Below are positions 1 to 8,372 of a stretch of 64,000 bases of DNA, in pieces. The notes beneath the pieces were generated by a model. That model did no database searches. It was not told the origin of the DNA and worked only from the letters and a program-made list of their open reading frames with translations. The DNA is from Haloarcula litorea. Lineage in GTDB: Archaea; Halobacteriota; Halobacteria; Halobacteriales; Haloarculaceae. The translations under genes were made by a program, and so were the position numbers. Where the stretch lies: NCBI RefSeq assembly GCF_029338195.1, contig NZ_CP119779.1, forward strand, positions 2,046,001-2,110,000, in the 5' to 3' direction. The stretch's first letter is position 1. Every line of letters starts with the position of its first letter.

Positions 1-13
1 CACTCCGGCGTGA

Positions 14-640
14 TCAACTCAGGCCGACGCGCTTGATCTCGTCCGCGACAACATCGTCGGAGGGCGTCTTGATGTAGTCCTCCATGGCTCCGAGTGACGA
101 CCAACCTCCGATGGCCATCACGGTGTGTGGGTTCATCTCCTTCCGCACGAGTCGATCCTGCGCGAAGAACCGACGGAGGTCGTGAGCGGACAGCTTCTCC
201 CAGTCCGCACTCCGACCCGGGACATCATCGCCCCGGGCGGCCATCTCGTCACCAAGCTCGTGAACGATGTCTCGGACGCGACTCTTCGTGACGCCGAGAA
301 GCAACTCGTCTTCCTCAACGCCCAGCTTGTGCCGATTCTCCAGCAACTCCACGTACGCGTCCTGTGGGATGTGGGCGTCGCGGAGCTTCCCACCGCTTCC
401 GGTGGTATCCTTCCCCGCCTCTTCGTGGACGCGGAGCCAGTACAGACCGTCGTCGGCGTACATGTCCTCGGGTCGGACGGCCGCCATCTCCTGCGCTCGA
501 AGTCCGACGGAGCCGCCGAGCAGCGCGACGGAGTGATGCTTGTGTGATCTGTCCTCTGCAACGTCGCATAGGGCCTCGTACTCTTCGGGCTTCAGCCAGA
601 GCTTGTATTCGGAGTCTCCGGCTGTTGACTTGACTCGCAT
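14..640 (-). CDS. Tyrosine recombinase, catalytic domain only
   Basis: Site-specific recombinase of the phage-integrase/XerD family, which cuts and rejoins DNA through a tyrosine. Counted from an in-frame TTG at 670 (10 codons upstream of the chosen start), the catalytic residues line up: Arg58 in GLRAQEM, Lys95 in GKLRDAH, His163 and Arg166 in SAHDLRR, Trp190 in place of the second His, and Tyr199 in MEDYIK. About 208 residues from ATG 640, so it lacks the N-terminal core-binding domain of full-length integrases. The ATG at 640 is preferred because a TATA-like AT-rich box lies 29-34 bases upstream, fitting leaderless transcription. It stands alone at the window edge beside small accessory genes, as expected for an integrated element; its attachment site is not visible. 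Confidence 0.85.
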   Translation of the reverse strand: MRVKSTAGDSEYKLWLKPEEYEALCDVAEDRSHKHHSVALLGGSVGLRAQEMAAVRPEDMYADDGLYWLRVHEEAGKDTTGSGGKLRDAHIPQDAYVELLENRHKLGVEEDELLLGVTKSRVRDIVHELGDEMAARGDDVPGRSADWEKLSAHDLRRFFAQDRLVRKEMNPHTVMAIGGWSSLGAMEDYIKTPSDDVVADEIKRVGLS

Positions 641-668
641 CGACGTGACGAAAGTATGAGTTTCCGGC

Positions 669-674
669 AAATAA
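669..674 (-). promoter_or_regulatory. TATA box of the recombinase gene
   Basis: On the minus strand TTATTT lies 29-34 bases upstream of the ATG at 640, the normal spacing for a leaderless haloarchaeal transcript. It overlaps the alternative TTG start, which argues against that start. Confidence 0.4.
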
Positions 675-891
675 GTGCCGGCCGGCTGGGGGTGTTCGGT
701 TTGGCTGCTGTGTTGAAACGGCTGATTTTGCGGGTTAGAGAGGGTCGGGATGGTTCGCGGTGCCGATAATTACAAGAAATCGTCACCTGCCCTCGCTGCT
801 GAACCGAACAGGGGTGGGGTTGCTCTCGACGTGAGCCGGTCGACGAACAGGACTCGTTAGAAAGTCAGCTCGATCTCCCAGCCGCCCAAGT

Positions 892-1089
892 CTACTCGTC
901 GCTGGTCGGATGATGCTCGACTGCTTCACCGCGAACCACATCGCCCGTATCGATGTGATCACGTCGTCGGCAGTCGTCGCATCCGACGCTGACACCCGTC
1001 CCGGGAAAGCTGATGGAGATCGTCACGTCGGCACTCCCGCAGGCTGGACATCGCAACCATGGGGAAAGAAGTTCGATAACAGACTCCAT
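892..1089 (-). CDS. Small zinc-ribbon protein
   Basis: 65 residues. Two CxxC pairs, CPACGSADV and CDDC, about 24 residues apart form a zinc-ribbon-like core; the rest is acidic with a His-rich end (EHHPTSDE). The ATG follows the stop of the preceding gene by one base, so the two are almost certainly co-translated. Small haloarchaeal zinc-finger proteins are common and mostly uncharacterised; no specific function can be given. The downstream 670-891 stretch holds no gene that I can see. Confidence 0.6.
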   Translation of the reverse strand: MESVIELLSPWLRCPACGSADVTISISFPGTGVSVGCDDCRRRDHIDTGDVVRGEAVEHHPTSDE

Positions 1090-1090
1090 C

Positions 1091-1573
1091 TCATTCGATC
1101 CCCTCGAGCAACTCCTGCAACTCGGCCCGCTTCTGCTCCAGCATCCAGTCCACGTCTTCCACCGCTTCACCGGCAAATCGGTGCGAGTGAGCGACCAGCG
1201 TGTTGACCGCAGATAGGTAGTTCGCCAGCGCGGTCTGCTTCTCCACCTCGCCGTCAGCATTTTTGTATTCGGCCAGCGTTTGCTCCACGATGCTGAGCGT
1301 CGTGTCAAGGTCGTGATCTTCAGTCATATCTCGAGGACGTCCCGTACTCTCGCATATATGCCGGCCTCGCTGCTGCTTCGCTGGCTCCCATTCATCCCAT
1401 CTCTCAAGTGCGTTTTCACCCCGGTCAAGCCCTTCGAGAGCGTGAGCAGCGTCGATACTGGCGGTCAGCGGCGGACCTCGTCCGCTGTCGCCCTCCTCGA
1501 GCACTTCTTCCAGCACATCGCGCAGAATTGGAATGCACTCTCTTGCTTGCTCGGTTTTTGTTTTTTCGCTCAT
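1091..1573 (-). CDS. Acidic helical protein of unknown function
   Basis: 160 residues, very acidic, predicted mostly helical, no recognised domain. The C-terminal half, from an internal Met at residue 83 (ATG at 1327), looks like a compact helical unit, so a shorter product is possible. It forms a two-gene operon with the zinc-ribbon protein, one base apart. Upstream lies a TATA-like box at 1608-1615 and three perfect tandem 8-bp repeats at 1581-1604, between the box and the ATG. I do not recognise the family. Confidence 0.5.
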   Translation of the reverse strand: MSEKTKTEQARECIPILRDVLEEVLEEGDSGRGPPLTASIDAAHALEGLDRGENALERWDEWEPAKQQRGRHICESTGRPRDMTEDHDLDTTLSIVEQTLAEYKNADGEVEKQTALANYLSAVNTLVAHSHRFAGEAVEDVDWMLEQKRAELQELLEGIE

Positions 1574-1580
1574 ACCGATT

Positions 1581-1604
1581 GTATCGGCGTATCGGCGTAT
1601 CGGC
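1581..1604. repeat. Three tandem copies of an 8-bp repeat in a promoter
   Basis: GTATCGGC is repeated three times without interruption, between the TATA-like box (1608-1615) and the ATG (1573) of the acidic-protein gene. It covers the expected transcription start and could be an operator that blocks initiation, or simply a slippage product. Confidence 0.6.
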
Positions 1605-1686
1605 CCCTAAATATTGGCTTTCCGATAATAGAATGCGATTTCACTCAAGACGTTGGGTGTTGCGCTCGTTGGTAAGCAGCGACTCG

Positions 1687-2439
1687 TCAAGTCAGATTCC
1701 ACGCGAACTCGGAGTACGCGACGAACACCGTGTAGAACACCCACAGCACGCTGACGAAGACGAACGTTGGATACGCGATATCCTTGAAGTGACGCCACGT
1801 GTACCACGAGTACTTCGGATCTTTCCGCTCTGGATCGATAGACTCGGGGAGATAGTCGCATACTTCGTCGGCGTGACTGTCTCCAACGACCGCAACAACA
1901 CAACCGTCCTCTTCGGCTGCATTGGCAATCTTGTTGGCCATCAATTCGTTCCGACTCTCCGAAGATCGCGTGGATTCATGGAGGCGGAGGACAAGCGGAG
2001 GAAGCATCGCGCTGAGAATCAGTAGAGAGACACCGTAGAAGTGAACGCCAGCAATGCCGAACAGAGCTGCTCCGAAGAACAATACGAGAAACAACACGGC
2101 GGCGAACACTCGGACGAGGATGTGCGAGTTTTCGAGGATGGCCGCGTCGGACTCTCGGGTCTTCACCACCTCGGCATCCTGTGCCTTGGCGATGTCTTCA
2201 AGGACGGAGCTGTCGGTGTAGAAGACGCGGAAGAACAGGTACTCGGTGAGCAGCATCGCAAAGGCGTACCACTGCTGAAAGAGGCCGTACTCGGCATCTT
2301 CCTCGGGCCCTTCCAGAACGAGGTGATCGACTCCCTCAGTGAGAATCTCCCGCTCGTGGGCTTGGTCGCCACGTGAACTGTGATATTCTCCCTTGACGAT
2401 TACCTCTCCCTCGGACATTACGGTGGCCTGACTCTTCAC
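1687..2439 (-). CDS. TraB/PrgY-like membrane protein (reduced)
   Basis: 250 residues. An N-terminal soluble part has an HSSRGDQAHE stretch and a following VDHLVLEGPEED strand resembling the start of the TraB/PrgY fold; a middle pair of hydrophobic segments (about residues 108-150) is followed by VVAVVGDSHADEV, which resembles the conserved VVGxGH segment of TraB proteins, and a last membrane helix near residues 218-242. TraB/PrgY proteins are known from pheromone shutdown in enterococcal conjugation; archaeal members have no firm role. An ATG seven codons in (2418) is an alternative start. It is transcribed alone. Family assignment is tentative. Confidence 0.45.
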   Translation of the reverse strand: MKSQATVMSEGEVIVKGEYHSSRGDQAHEREILTEGVDHLVLEGPEEDAEYGLFQQWYAFAMLLTEYLFFRVFYTDSSVLEDIAKAQDAEVVKTRESDAAILENSHILVRVFAAVLFLVLFFGAALFGIAGVHFYGVSLLILSAMLPPLVLRLHESTRSSESRNELMANKIANAAEEDGCVVAVVGDSHADEVCDYLPESIDPERKDPKYSWYTWRHFKDIAYPTFVFVSVLWVFYTVFVAYSEFAWNLT

Positions 2440-2774
2440 ATCTCCTTAACGCTTCCTCGCCCGTTGGTGAAGATTGGATCACGCGGCAGAACAGCCGGGG
2501 GTATTTCAGAACGTCAGCCGCTCCTCAACAGAATAGCGACGAGTGATTAAAGTAGGTGAAAATCAGCTCTCGGATGCGCGGGGGATCAATCTCATCGACG
2601 AACATCCAAATCCCTATCCAACTCCTTGGTCAATCCCTCTAAGTCATTCACCATCTCCTGTATCACTCAACAACCACATCCGAGTCGATCAGATCACCCG
2701 TTGCCGGAGAGGACAGATCTGCAAAACAGTCCGGGCATTCCTACCCACAATAGTCTCGTTGACTGTTACCCTAA
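2440..2774. other. Gene-free, AT-richer stretch
   Basis: 335 bases between the TraB-like gene start and the stop of the next minus-strand gene. A 90-codon plus-strand reading frame is present (2543-2815) but it lacks acidic haloarchaeal composition and runs into the neighbouring gene, so I do not call it. It must hold the promoter of the TraB-like gene. Confidence 0.4.
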
Positions 2775-3238
2775 TTAACGCAATTGTGCCGCCACGTCTT
2801 CTACTGCGCTTTTAACTGCCTTCTCTTCCATCCCTGGCTGTAGCAGTACCCGACTCGAAGCATCTCGTTGCTTGCCGTTCTTGTGTCCACTCACTCTCAC
2901 CTTTGCCTTCGGCAGAAATGATGTCCGCCGTTTTACCTCGAACTCCCCGTCTCTGAACGAGGCATCGATAGTTAGCTTTCTGAATAGAAAGGGACTGTTG
3001 TAGGTGAGGTTGAGCACTTCGAATCCGACATCGTACTCCCGAGCCAAATTCTGAGCCCGCTCGCTGGCCTCCTCTCGGGCAGAATCAATAGAGGTGAAGG
3101 AAGTGCCGATCCCCTCTGCAACGTTCCCCTCTCGGTCGCGTGCCGTTGCCTTCACGATGTACGGTCGCTTTTCGTGTACGTAGACGGTGTTTTCAACCTC
3201 CACCTGGTCGCGATTAGATACGTTCTCGTGTTGGGCCA
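2775..3238 (-). CDS. Hypothetical protein under the shared GTTCA/TGAAC promoter
   Basis: 154 residues from the ATG at 3238 (a TTG three codons upstream is in frame but lies closer to the TATA box). It is mixed alpha/beta: strands near VYVHEKRPYIVKATARD and FEVKRRTSFLPKAKVRVSG flank a helix rich in Glu and Arg. No domain recognised and no signal peptide. The gene has its own promoter whose 30-base core is nearly identical to that of the PQQ-propeller gene upstream, so the two are likely to be controlled together, probably by the HTH regulator at 4731-5549. Confidence 0.55.
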
Positions 3239-3270
3239 TTTCAGCCAATACCTCGGCAAGAACAGCGGAG

Positions 3271-3306
3271 TAATTAATGGGCTTAACACTTGTTCACTTG
3301 TTGAAC
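3271..3306 (-). promoter_or_regulatory. Promoter with GTTCA-N5-TGAAC operator, copy 1
   Basis: Read on the minus strand, a palindrome GTTCA-N5-TGAAC (3292-3306) is followed by a TATA box ATTAATTA (3271-3278) that sits 33-40 bases before the ATG at 3238. The TATA-to-palindrome spacing is identical to the copy at 4682-4720, and the stretch 3268-3297 differs from that copy at one base. Confidence 0.75.
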
Positions 3307-3336
3307 GAATGAGGATCAGAAAGTATCTAATTCAGC

Positions 3337-4650
3337 TCAGGCTGGCCCGTACACGGTAAGGTCGTCACCCAACGTGTACAGACGGTTGCCGACAACTGTT
3401 GGGATGACGCCACCGGTATCCGTAATTCGCCCTGTTTGTTGTCCATCTTCCGTATTCAGTATGCTAATATTGCCATTACCGAGTCCGACATACATCGACT
3501 CACTTCCGATAGCAACGGGTGTCCTCGTGTACGATAGCGTCGATATCTGGTTTGTCAGCGGGGCTTCCCACTGCTTTGACCCATCAGAGGCTGAGTATGC
3601 GAGAATAGACTGAGGCCGAACAAGGTAAACAGATGATTCGTCTGCTATCGCTGCTCTAACCGCTGTGCCGTTGTAGATCTCGGTATTGCTCCATCGCAAC
3701 TCGCCCGCATTCAAGTCGTACGCGAATAGCCCATCCGGTGTCGAATGAAGATACAGCATATCGCCGACTGCCGCGATGGTCGTCTTGTACACCTCAATTG
3801 AGGAAACACCAAGAGAGATGGTTGCTTGTTTCGAGAGGTCGTTCAAATCAAGCACGGTGGAGGGGCTCCCGTAGGAGATCAGTCGATCGCCCACCAGCGT
3901 ACCAGTCAGATCAGTGAAAATGCCAGTCGTCTCTCCCGATACAGTCGTTCTGTTGACGACGTTGCCTTCTTGAGCGTTGACGGCCGCGATGGTCTCTTCT
4001 GAAGATGCAGCTTCGCTCGCCCGATAGTACAGGGTTTGCCCATCAATCACCGGCATGTACGTTCTCGATCCTTCGAGGTCTGGTGTACTATGAAGGAACT
4101 GTCGACTGCCATCGGCGGTGGAGAGGCCAATTATCTCATTTCCGTCTGCACCGATGAGTGTTTCTTCGCTGGCAGGATACAGGTCGTAATTGAGATCGCG
4201 TTCCCAGAGTCTGTCCCCGGTACCGTCGAAGCTTCGCATTCCCGTGCCTTCGCTCGGAGTCTGTCCGCTAATCGTGACTTGACCGTTATAGGCGACAAGC
4301 GATTGCGGATTGCCATACGAACTTATACTCGCCGTCCACAACTCGGTCGCGTCCGAACCCGGGCCGCTGTATTCGGCAGTATACTTGTTCGAGTTCCCAT
4401 CAAGGTGGCCGGGAATGATACCGATATCGTTCTGATAGGGGGCTGGCGGTTCATCTGATCCCTCGGTGGTCGTATCTGTCCCAGACGATGCCGTATCGGT
4501 CGAATTTTCTTCCGAGTCAGGCGAACTCGTCTCCGGGCTATCGCCTTGGCCACCTGTAGATGAACAACCGGCGAGCCCTACGAGGCTGGCTGCCGTTGCA
4601 GAAAGAACCATCCGTCGATACCAGCGTCGTTGCTGCGTGTCTTCCGACAT
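3337..4650 (-). CDS. PQQ-like beta-propeller lipoprotein
   Basis: 437 residues. The N-terminus has paired arginines (YRRMVL) followed by a hydrophobic stretch ending in the lipobox LAGC, so it is probably exported and lipid-anchored outside the cell. A Ser/Thr/Asp-rich linker (about 30-70) leads to repeated blades with motifs such as GDRLWERDL, LFAYDLNAGELRW and SASDGSKQWEAPL, typical of PQQ-like/WD-like eight-bladed propellers. Such proteins can bind a quinone cofactor or act as scaffolds (BamB-like); enzymatic residues cannot be assigned here. It has its own promoter with the GTTCA/TGAAC operator and follows the regulator gene on the same strand. Confidence 0.8.
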   Translation of the reverse strand: MSEDTQQRRWYRRMVLSATAASLVGLAGCSSTGGQGDSPETSSPDSEENSTDTASSGTDTTTEGSDEPPAPYQNDIGIIPGHLDGNSNKYTAEYSGPGSDATELWTASISSYGNPQSLVAYNGQVTISGQTPSEGTGMRSFDGTGDRLWERDLNYDLYPASEETLIGADGNEIIGLSTADGSRQFLHSTPDLEGSRTYMPVIDGQTLYYRASEAASSEETIAAVNAQEGNVVNRTTVSGETTGIFTDLTGTLVGDRLISYGSPSTVLDLNDLSKQATISLGVSSIEVYKTTIAAVGDMLYLHSTPDGLFAYDLNAGELRWSNTEIYNGTAVRAAIADESSVYLVRPQSILAYSASDGSKQWEAPLTNQISTLSYTRTPVAIGSESMYVGLGNGNISILNTEDGQQTGRITDTGGVIPTVVGNRLYTLGDDLTVYGPA

Positions 4651-4681
4651 GTCGTTTCAAAATGCCGGGCACCTACGAGAG

Positions 4682-4720
4682 TAATTAATGGGCTTAACAC
4701 CTGTTCACGCCGTGAACAGG
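4682..4720 (-). promoter_or_regulatory. Promoter with GTTCA-N5-TGAAC operator, copy 2
   Basis: The TATA box ATTAATTA (4682-4689) lies 32-39 bases before the ATG at 4650. Upstream of it, on the minus strand, is a perfect 9-bp inverted repeat CCTGTTCAC-GCC-GTGAACAGG (4700-4720). The position upstream of TATA fits an activator site, although repression by occlusion is also possible. It begins only a few bases after the regulator stop codon at 4731. Confidence 0.8.
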
Positions 4721-4730
4721 CCGCTTGCTG

Positions 4731-5549
4731 TTAGGAAGATTCCGACTCCAGAGCATCTTCGGGGACGTGCTCCTCCAACGGATCGGCAGCCACGAAGTAG
4801 TCCCTAAATACGGCTTCTGCCCAGCGGATCGCCGGCTGTGATTCCGCCTCGAAATGGCCGAGATACTCCGATTGGTCCCCGTGAACGAGCAGATACACGA
4901 TTCCATCCGCTGGAGATGGCCCCTCATCAGCGACGTACATTCCATACGGAATCGATTCACACACGCGAATGTCAGCGTAGTCGCTTTTGACCAGATTCAC
5001 CATCCAGTCGATATGGCGGTTTACGAGCGACTCCATCACGTGCTTCTCGAGGACGAGATCGAGTTGCAACTCCTCTTTTTCCACGCTCTGGTCGTAGATG
5101 GTCTGCGCGAACTTCGTGCTGTTGTCGGCAACGCCAAGTCCACAGAGACGGTCAGCGTCTTTGATCCGTCTGATAGCCTTCTCCACATTCGCTTCCATCG
5201 ACGGCGGTTGTACCGGAACTGCCTCCGCATCGCGGAAGAACACGGGATCAAGAGGCGCCTCGTCCGGAAAGTGCTCAATCAACCGATTTCCGGATTCAAT
5301 CGTCTCAGTAGCGGCTGTCGCTCCTCTCACTGCGTCCAGTATAAGTTCACCCTCTCGGGTAATCTCGTATGTGCCGTTCTGTTTTTCCACCAACCCTTTC
5401 TCGTCAAGCTCTTCGGTCGCACGGTGAACCGTCGGGCGCGAGTCTCCAACTGAGTCCACGAGGTCACTGCGCCGCTGTGGTTGTTTGGCCAGCTGTTCCA
5501 GGTACTGCTGTCGCTGAAGAACAAGTTGGACAACATCTGCGGCCCCCAT
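4731..5549 (-). CDS. Winged-helix regulator with FilR1-type sensor domain
   Basis: 272 residues. Residues about 8-75 form a winged helix-turn-helix (QRRSDLVDSVGDSRPTVHRATEELDEKGL). The C-terminal part (about 120-260) matches the FilR1/methanogenesis-regulator middle domain found in many haloarchaeal regulators, including RIKDADRLCGLGVADNS and ESIPYGMYVADEG. It likely binds DNA as a dimer and senses an unknown small ligand. It lies directly upstream, same strand, of two genes that carry the same palindrome, and is therefore the best candidate to bind it. A TATATA run lies only 10-18 bases before the ATG, so the true transcription start is unclear. Confidence 0.8.
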   Translation of the reverse strand: MGAADVVQLVLQRQQYLEQLAKQPQRRSDLVDSVGDSRPTVHRATEELDEKGLVEKQNGTYEITREGELILDAVRGATAATETIESGNRLIEHFPDEAPLDPVFFRDAEAVPVQPPSMEANVEKAIRRIKDADRLCGLGVADNSTKFAQTIYDQSVEKEELQLDLVLEKHVMESLVNRHIDWMVNLVKSDYADIRVCESIPYGMYVADEGPSPADGIVYLLVHGDQSEYLGHFEAESQPAIRWAEAVFRDYFVAADPLEEHVPEDALESESS

Positions 5550-5757
5550 CGTACAGCGTTATATATGTGAATTACAGGAAAAAGACTAATCCTGAATTCG
5601 AGTATTGCCTGGAATTGGGTCCAGGTTACACCATTTGTGTCGGCCGGATATGATCCTCTCCACGGGGAGTAACCAGAAACCACCACAGGTTATGACAGAT
5701 ACTTTCGAGAAGGCTGTATCGGACTGTACTCCGGTCGGCGAAATACGAAGGTGTGTG

Positions 5758-6756
5758 TCAGTCTCTTCGCCAAATGTCCTCAAGCACCTGCCGATCTCGT
5801 GACTGCCGGTACTCGTCAATCGCATCTCCCAACGCTCCGGGAACGAAATCCGTGGCAACCTGATCGCGGTGTTGGTCCACGATCTCGATCAGCGAGTCCG
5901 CACACGCCTGCCGGAGAGCGTCCTCGGACACGCGTTCGGCGGCGTTCAGCCCAGCCCCGACGCTCAACCGCGTCTGTGCGGCCGCTTCCCTGATCCGTTC
6001 ACTCGACGTCATCGGCGACGATCCGAGCCGAATCGGAAGGACGAACGGGTGGGACTGCGGCACGAGTGTCGTGTTCTCGTCCACCCGGAATGTCAAGCAG
6101 TGCTCTGGCGTCTGGATGAGCCGCCGTGGAGCCTCGTCGTCGTCCACCTCATCCTTGTCGAATTCGTCCACAGCCATCGTGTGCAACTCGTACAGCCATC
6201 GGTGATAGTCGCCGACGACCGTGCGAACGAGGTCGTCGGAGAGCCATCCCTGCTGGAAGTCGGTGATTGTCCGAACGGGGTCGCCATCCTCGACATACTC
6301 CATCAGGTCTGCGGCTCTCGTGGGGAGCCCGTCGGCGTCATACACGTCCATCTCCACATGATCGCGCCACGGCCGAATCACGTCGGGATACGTCCATGTC
6401 AGCCAGTACGCGTTCACGTCTCCGTCGGCAACCACGTACAGAACTTCGAACTGGAGAAGGTCGTCCGCAAGCAGCAACGCCTCCTGTCGAACGTTCGTCG
6501 CTATAGGCCGCGGTTCCACGATGTTCCCGGTGTCGCCGGATTCCACCCTGTATCTCGACTCGCTTGCGTGCTCTATCTGCTTGGCGGCTTCGGGAATCGT
6601 CTCTCCGGTCAACGCCTCGAAATCGACGCGACCGTGAACGTTCAGCGACTCGCGCAGTTCGTCAAGGAGTTGGATATCTTCTGCTCCGTTCCGAGAGTGA
6701 TAGAGGTTGAATCGCTCATTTGGTTGTCTCTCTGCTACTATTGCTCTATGACTCAT
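5758..6756 (-). CDS. Haloarchaeal conserved protein, DUF6735-like
   Basis: 332 residues, soluble and acidic. The start MSHRAIVAERQPNERFNLYHSRNG resembles the opening of a haloarchaeal family that I recall as DUF6735 (proteins beginning MGHRALVAY). A central segment DDLLQFEVLYVVADGDVNAYWLTWTYPDV is strongly hydrophobic/beta. No catalytic motif recognised. It is transcribed alone; 208 bases separate it from the regulator gene. These proteins are frequent in haloarchaeal accessory DNA and have no known role. Confidence 0.55.
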   Translation of the reverse strand: MSHRAIVAERQPNERFNLYHSRNGAEDIQLLDELRESLNVHGRVDFEALTGETIPEAAKQIEHASESRYRVESGDTGNIVEPRPIATNVRQEALLLADDLLQFEVLYVVADGDVNAYWLTWTYPDVIRPWRDHVEMDVYDADGLPTRAADLMEYVEDGDPVRTITDFQQGWLSDDLVRTVVGDYHRWLYELHTMAVDEFDKDEVDDDEAPRRLIQTPEHCLTFRVDENTTLVPQSHPFVLPIRLGSSPMTSSERIREAAAQTRLSVGAGLNAAERVSEDALRQACADSLIEIVDQHRDQVATDFVPGALGDAIDEYRQSRDRQVLEDIWRRD

Positions 6757-7050
6757 TCCGCATTTGATGATTGTCGGATGTCACTTTTGTACCCCTCGAC
6801 TGCGGGTGTGTGGTAGTAACAAACACACCTGGTATCCACTATTGGCTTTCTGACCAATCGTTATCTGGTATTGGTTACTTTGCCACCGTAACCTCCGAGG
6901 AGTTGGTGCGGGTTTGCAGCCGAACCTCGTGGAAAATCTGCCACGACGGGGCAACAGTACCAGTTGATTCTTGGCCCAGTCGCTGCCGAAGTCCAAACCC
7001 TCTCGCCCGACGAACACAAATACCCATACAATCCTACATATCGATGCATC

Positions 7051-7722
7051 GTGTCAGAACACCCCTGTCCACAGTGCCGCTCTGATGAATATATTGAATC
7101 CAACACGACGAATTACGCCGCCATCTACTACTGCTCGAACTGCAACCAACCCTTCGACCCGCCCGCGTGGGTGTGCCCGAGTTGCCAGGAGACGTCACCC
7201 GTTTCCCAGAGTCCGCTCGATGACCCGTGGGAGTATTACTGCTATGACTGCGATCTTGCGTTCAATCGCCTTGGACCTGACACGCAGATAGCCGAGTCCG
7301 AAACGGAAATCGATGACGCTGAAGACTCGACAAACTCCTTGATGCTGACCTCTGAGAAAGACGACGACGCGCCACGTGGAGCGCACGCGTACACGATCAC
7401 ACTGCGAAACGTCGGAACCGATTCGATCCGAACACAAGGCCGCCAGCCGATCGCACTCCAGTATCGGGTTGATGAAAGTAGGTGGTGGACGATCTACGGC
7501 AACCCCGAGCGATTCACGCCGCCGGAAACCGTCGTTCTGGAGCCACAGCAACAACTCCAGTGGCAGATCACAATCCATCCACACGGGGTCTCGGGATCGG
7601 ACTTTTCAATCACTCACGACCCGCTCCCCTCGGGCACGTATCGGTTTGCCTATTGGGGCACACCCGCCGACGACGTCGCAATCGGCATTCATCTGCCGGT
7701 TGATTTCGAGAACGGGTGGTGA
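7051..7722 (+). CDS. Zinc-ribbon protein with C-terminal beta domain
   Basis: About 223 residues from GTG 7051. Three CxxC pairs (CPQC, CSNC, CPSC) and a fourth (CYDC) give two adjacent zinc ribbons in the first 60 residues. After an acidic linker comes a beta-sandwich-like region, starting near GAHAYTITLRNVGTDSI and including LEPQQQLQWQITIH, similar in style to immunoglobulin-like telokin domains. The reading frame is open to TTG 6964, but ACAAATAC at 7014-7021 lies 30-37 bases before GTG 7051, suggesting a leaderless GTG start. The stretch 6757-7050 has no other gene. Confidence 0.6.
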   Translation: MSEHPCPQCRSDEYIESNTTNYAAIYYCSNCNQPFDPPAWVCPSCQETSPVSQSPLDDPWEYYCYDCDLAFNRLGPDTQIAESETEIDDAEDSTNSLMLTSEKDDDAPRGAHAYTITLRNVGTDSIRTQGRQPIALQYRVDESRWWTIYGNPERFTPPETVVLEPQQQLQWQITIHPHGVSGSDFSITHDPLPSGTYRFAYWGTPADDVAIGIHLPVDFENGW

Positions 7723-7840
7723 GTTCCAGGTGGGTCACCGCCTCCGAATCGAGCCTTGAGGCAATTGTCCTCCTCAACACGGGCGTGGTGGCACGTGCAA
7801 ACCCAACACGCCTTTACTGTCAAGAGGATTAAGTTCGGTG

Positions 7841-8347
7841 ATGGCTGTCAACCAGGCTCGTTTGACTCACTATGCGAGCGACGACTCTGATGTGATTGAT
7901 GAAGAGATCTGGATGGACTATCTGACGCTGAGGCGGCTTGGACGACTCTTGGAGAAGTTGAAGGCACGGTGCGCAGAGAATGCCGACCCTCAGGAGACCA
8001 TCCGGCATCTGCTCTTGGAAATGGAGCAAACCGATCCTGACTGCCTCCGGTCGTGGCTGCACGAGATCGATTCCGAGATGGAGCTGGAGCCGGCCACGTT
8101 TGCGGACGATGATTCGACTCTCGGCTTTCGCGTGTCGCCAGATTGGGAACGAGCAGAGGTCGAAATCTCCCCAACTGTACACGAGCTTCGACTGCATCCG
8201 ACGCCGCGAGACCACGATCCTGAACCGGATCCTGATCCGAGTTGGGAAGTCGAACTGCGGGTGGCCATTTTTGAGCGGGATATGGTTGACTATGCTGACT
8301 GGTGGCTGCAGGCCCAACTTGAGGAGGCAGTATCGGTTAAACCTTAA
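7841..8347 (+). CDS. Hypothetical acidic protein
   Basis: 168 residues from ATG 7841; a GTG directly before it is also in frame. A CTTTACTG box 24-31 bases upstream supports this start. The protein is acidic and mainly helical in its first half (LTLRRLGRLLEKLKARCAE) with a D/P-rich stretch DHDPEPDPDP near residue 130. No domain recognised. A T-rich stretch follows its stop at 8350-8366 and may act both as terminator and as promoter of the next gene. Confidence 0.5.
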   Translation: MAVNQARLTHYASDDSDVIDEEIWMDYLTLRRLGRLLEKLKARCAENADPQETIRHLLLEMEQTDPDCLRSWLHEIDSEMELEPATFADDDSTLGFRVSPDWERAEVEISPTVHELRLHPTPRDHDPEPDPDPSWEVELRVAIFERDMVDYADWWLQAQLEEAVSVKP

Positions 8348-8372
8348 TTCGTTTTAGATTTTATTCCGAGCT

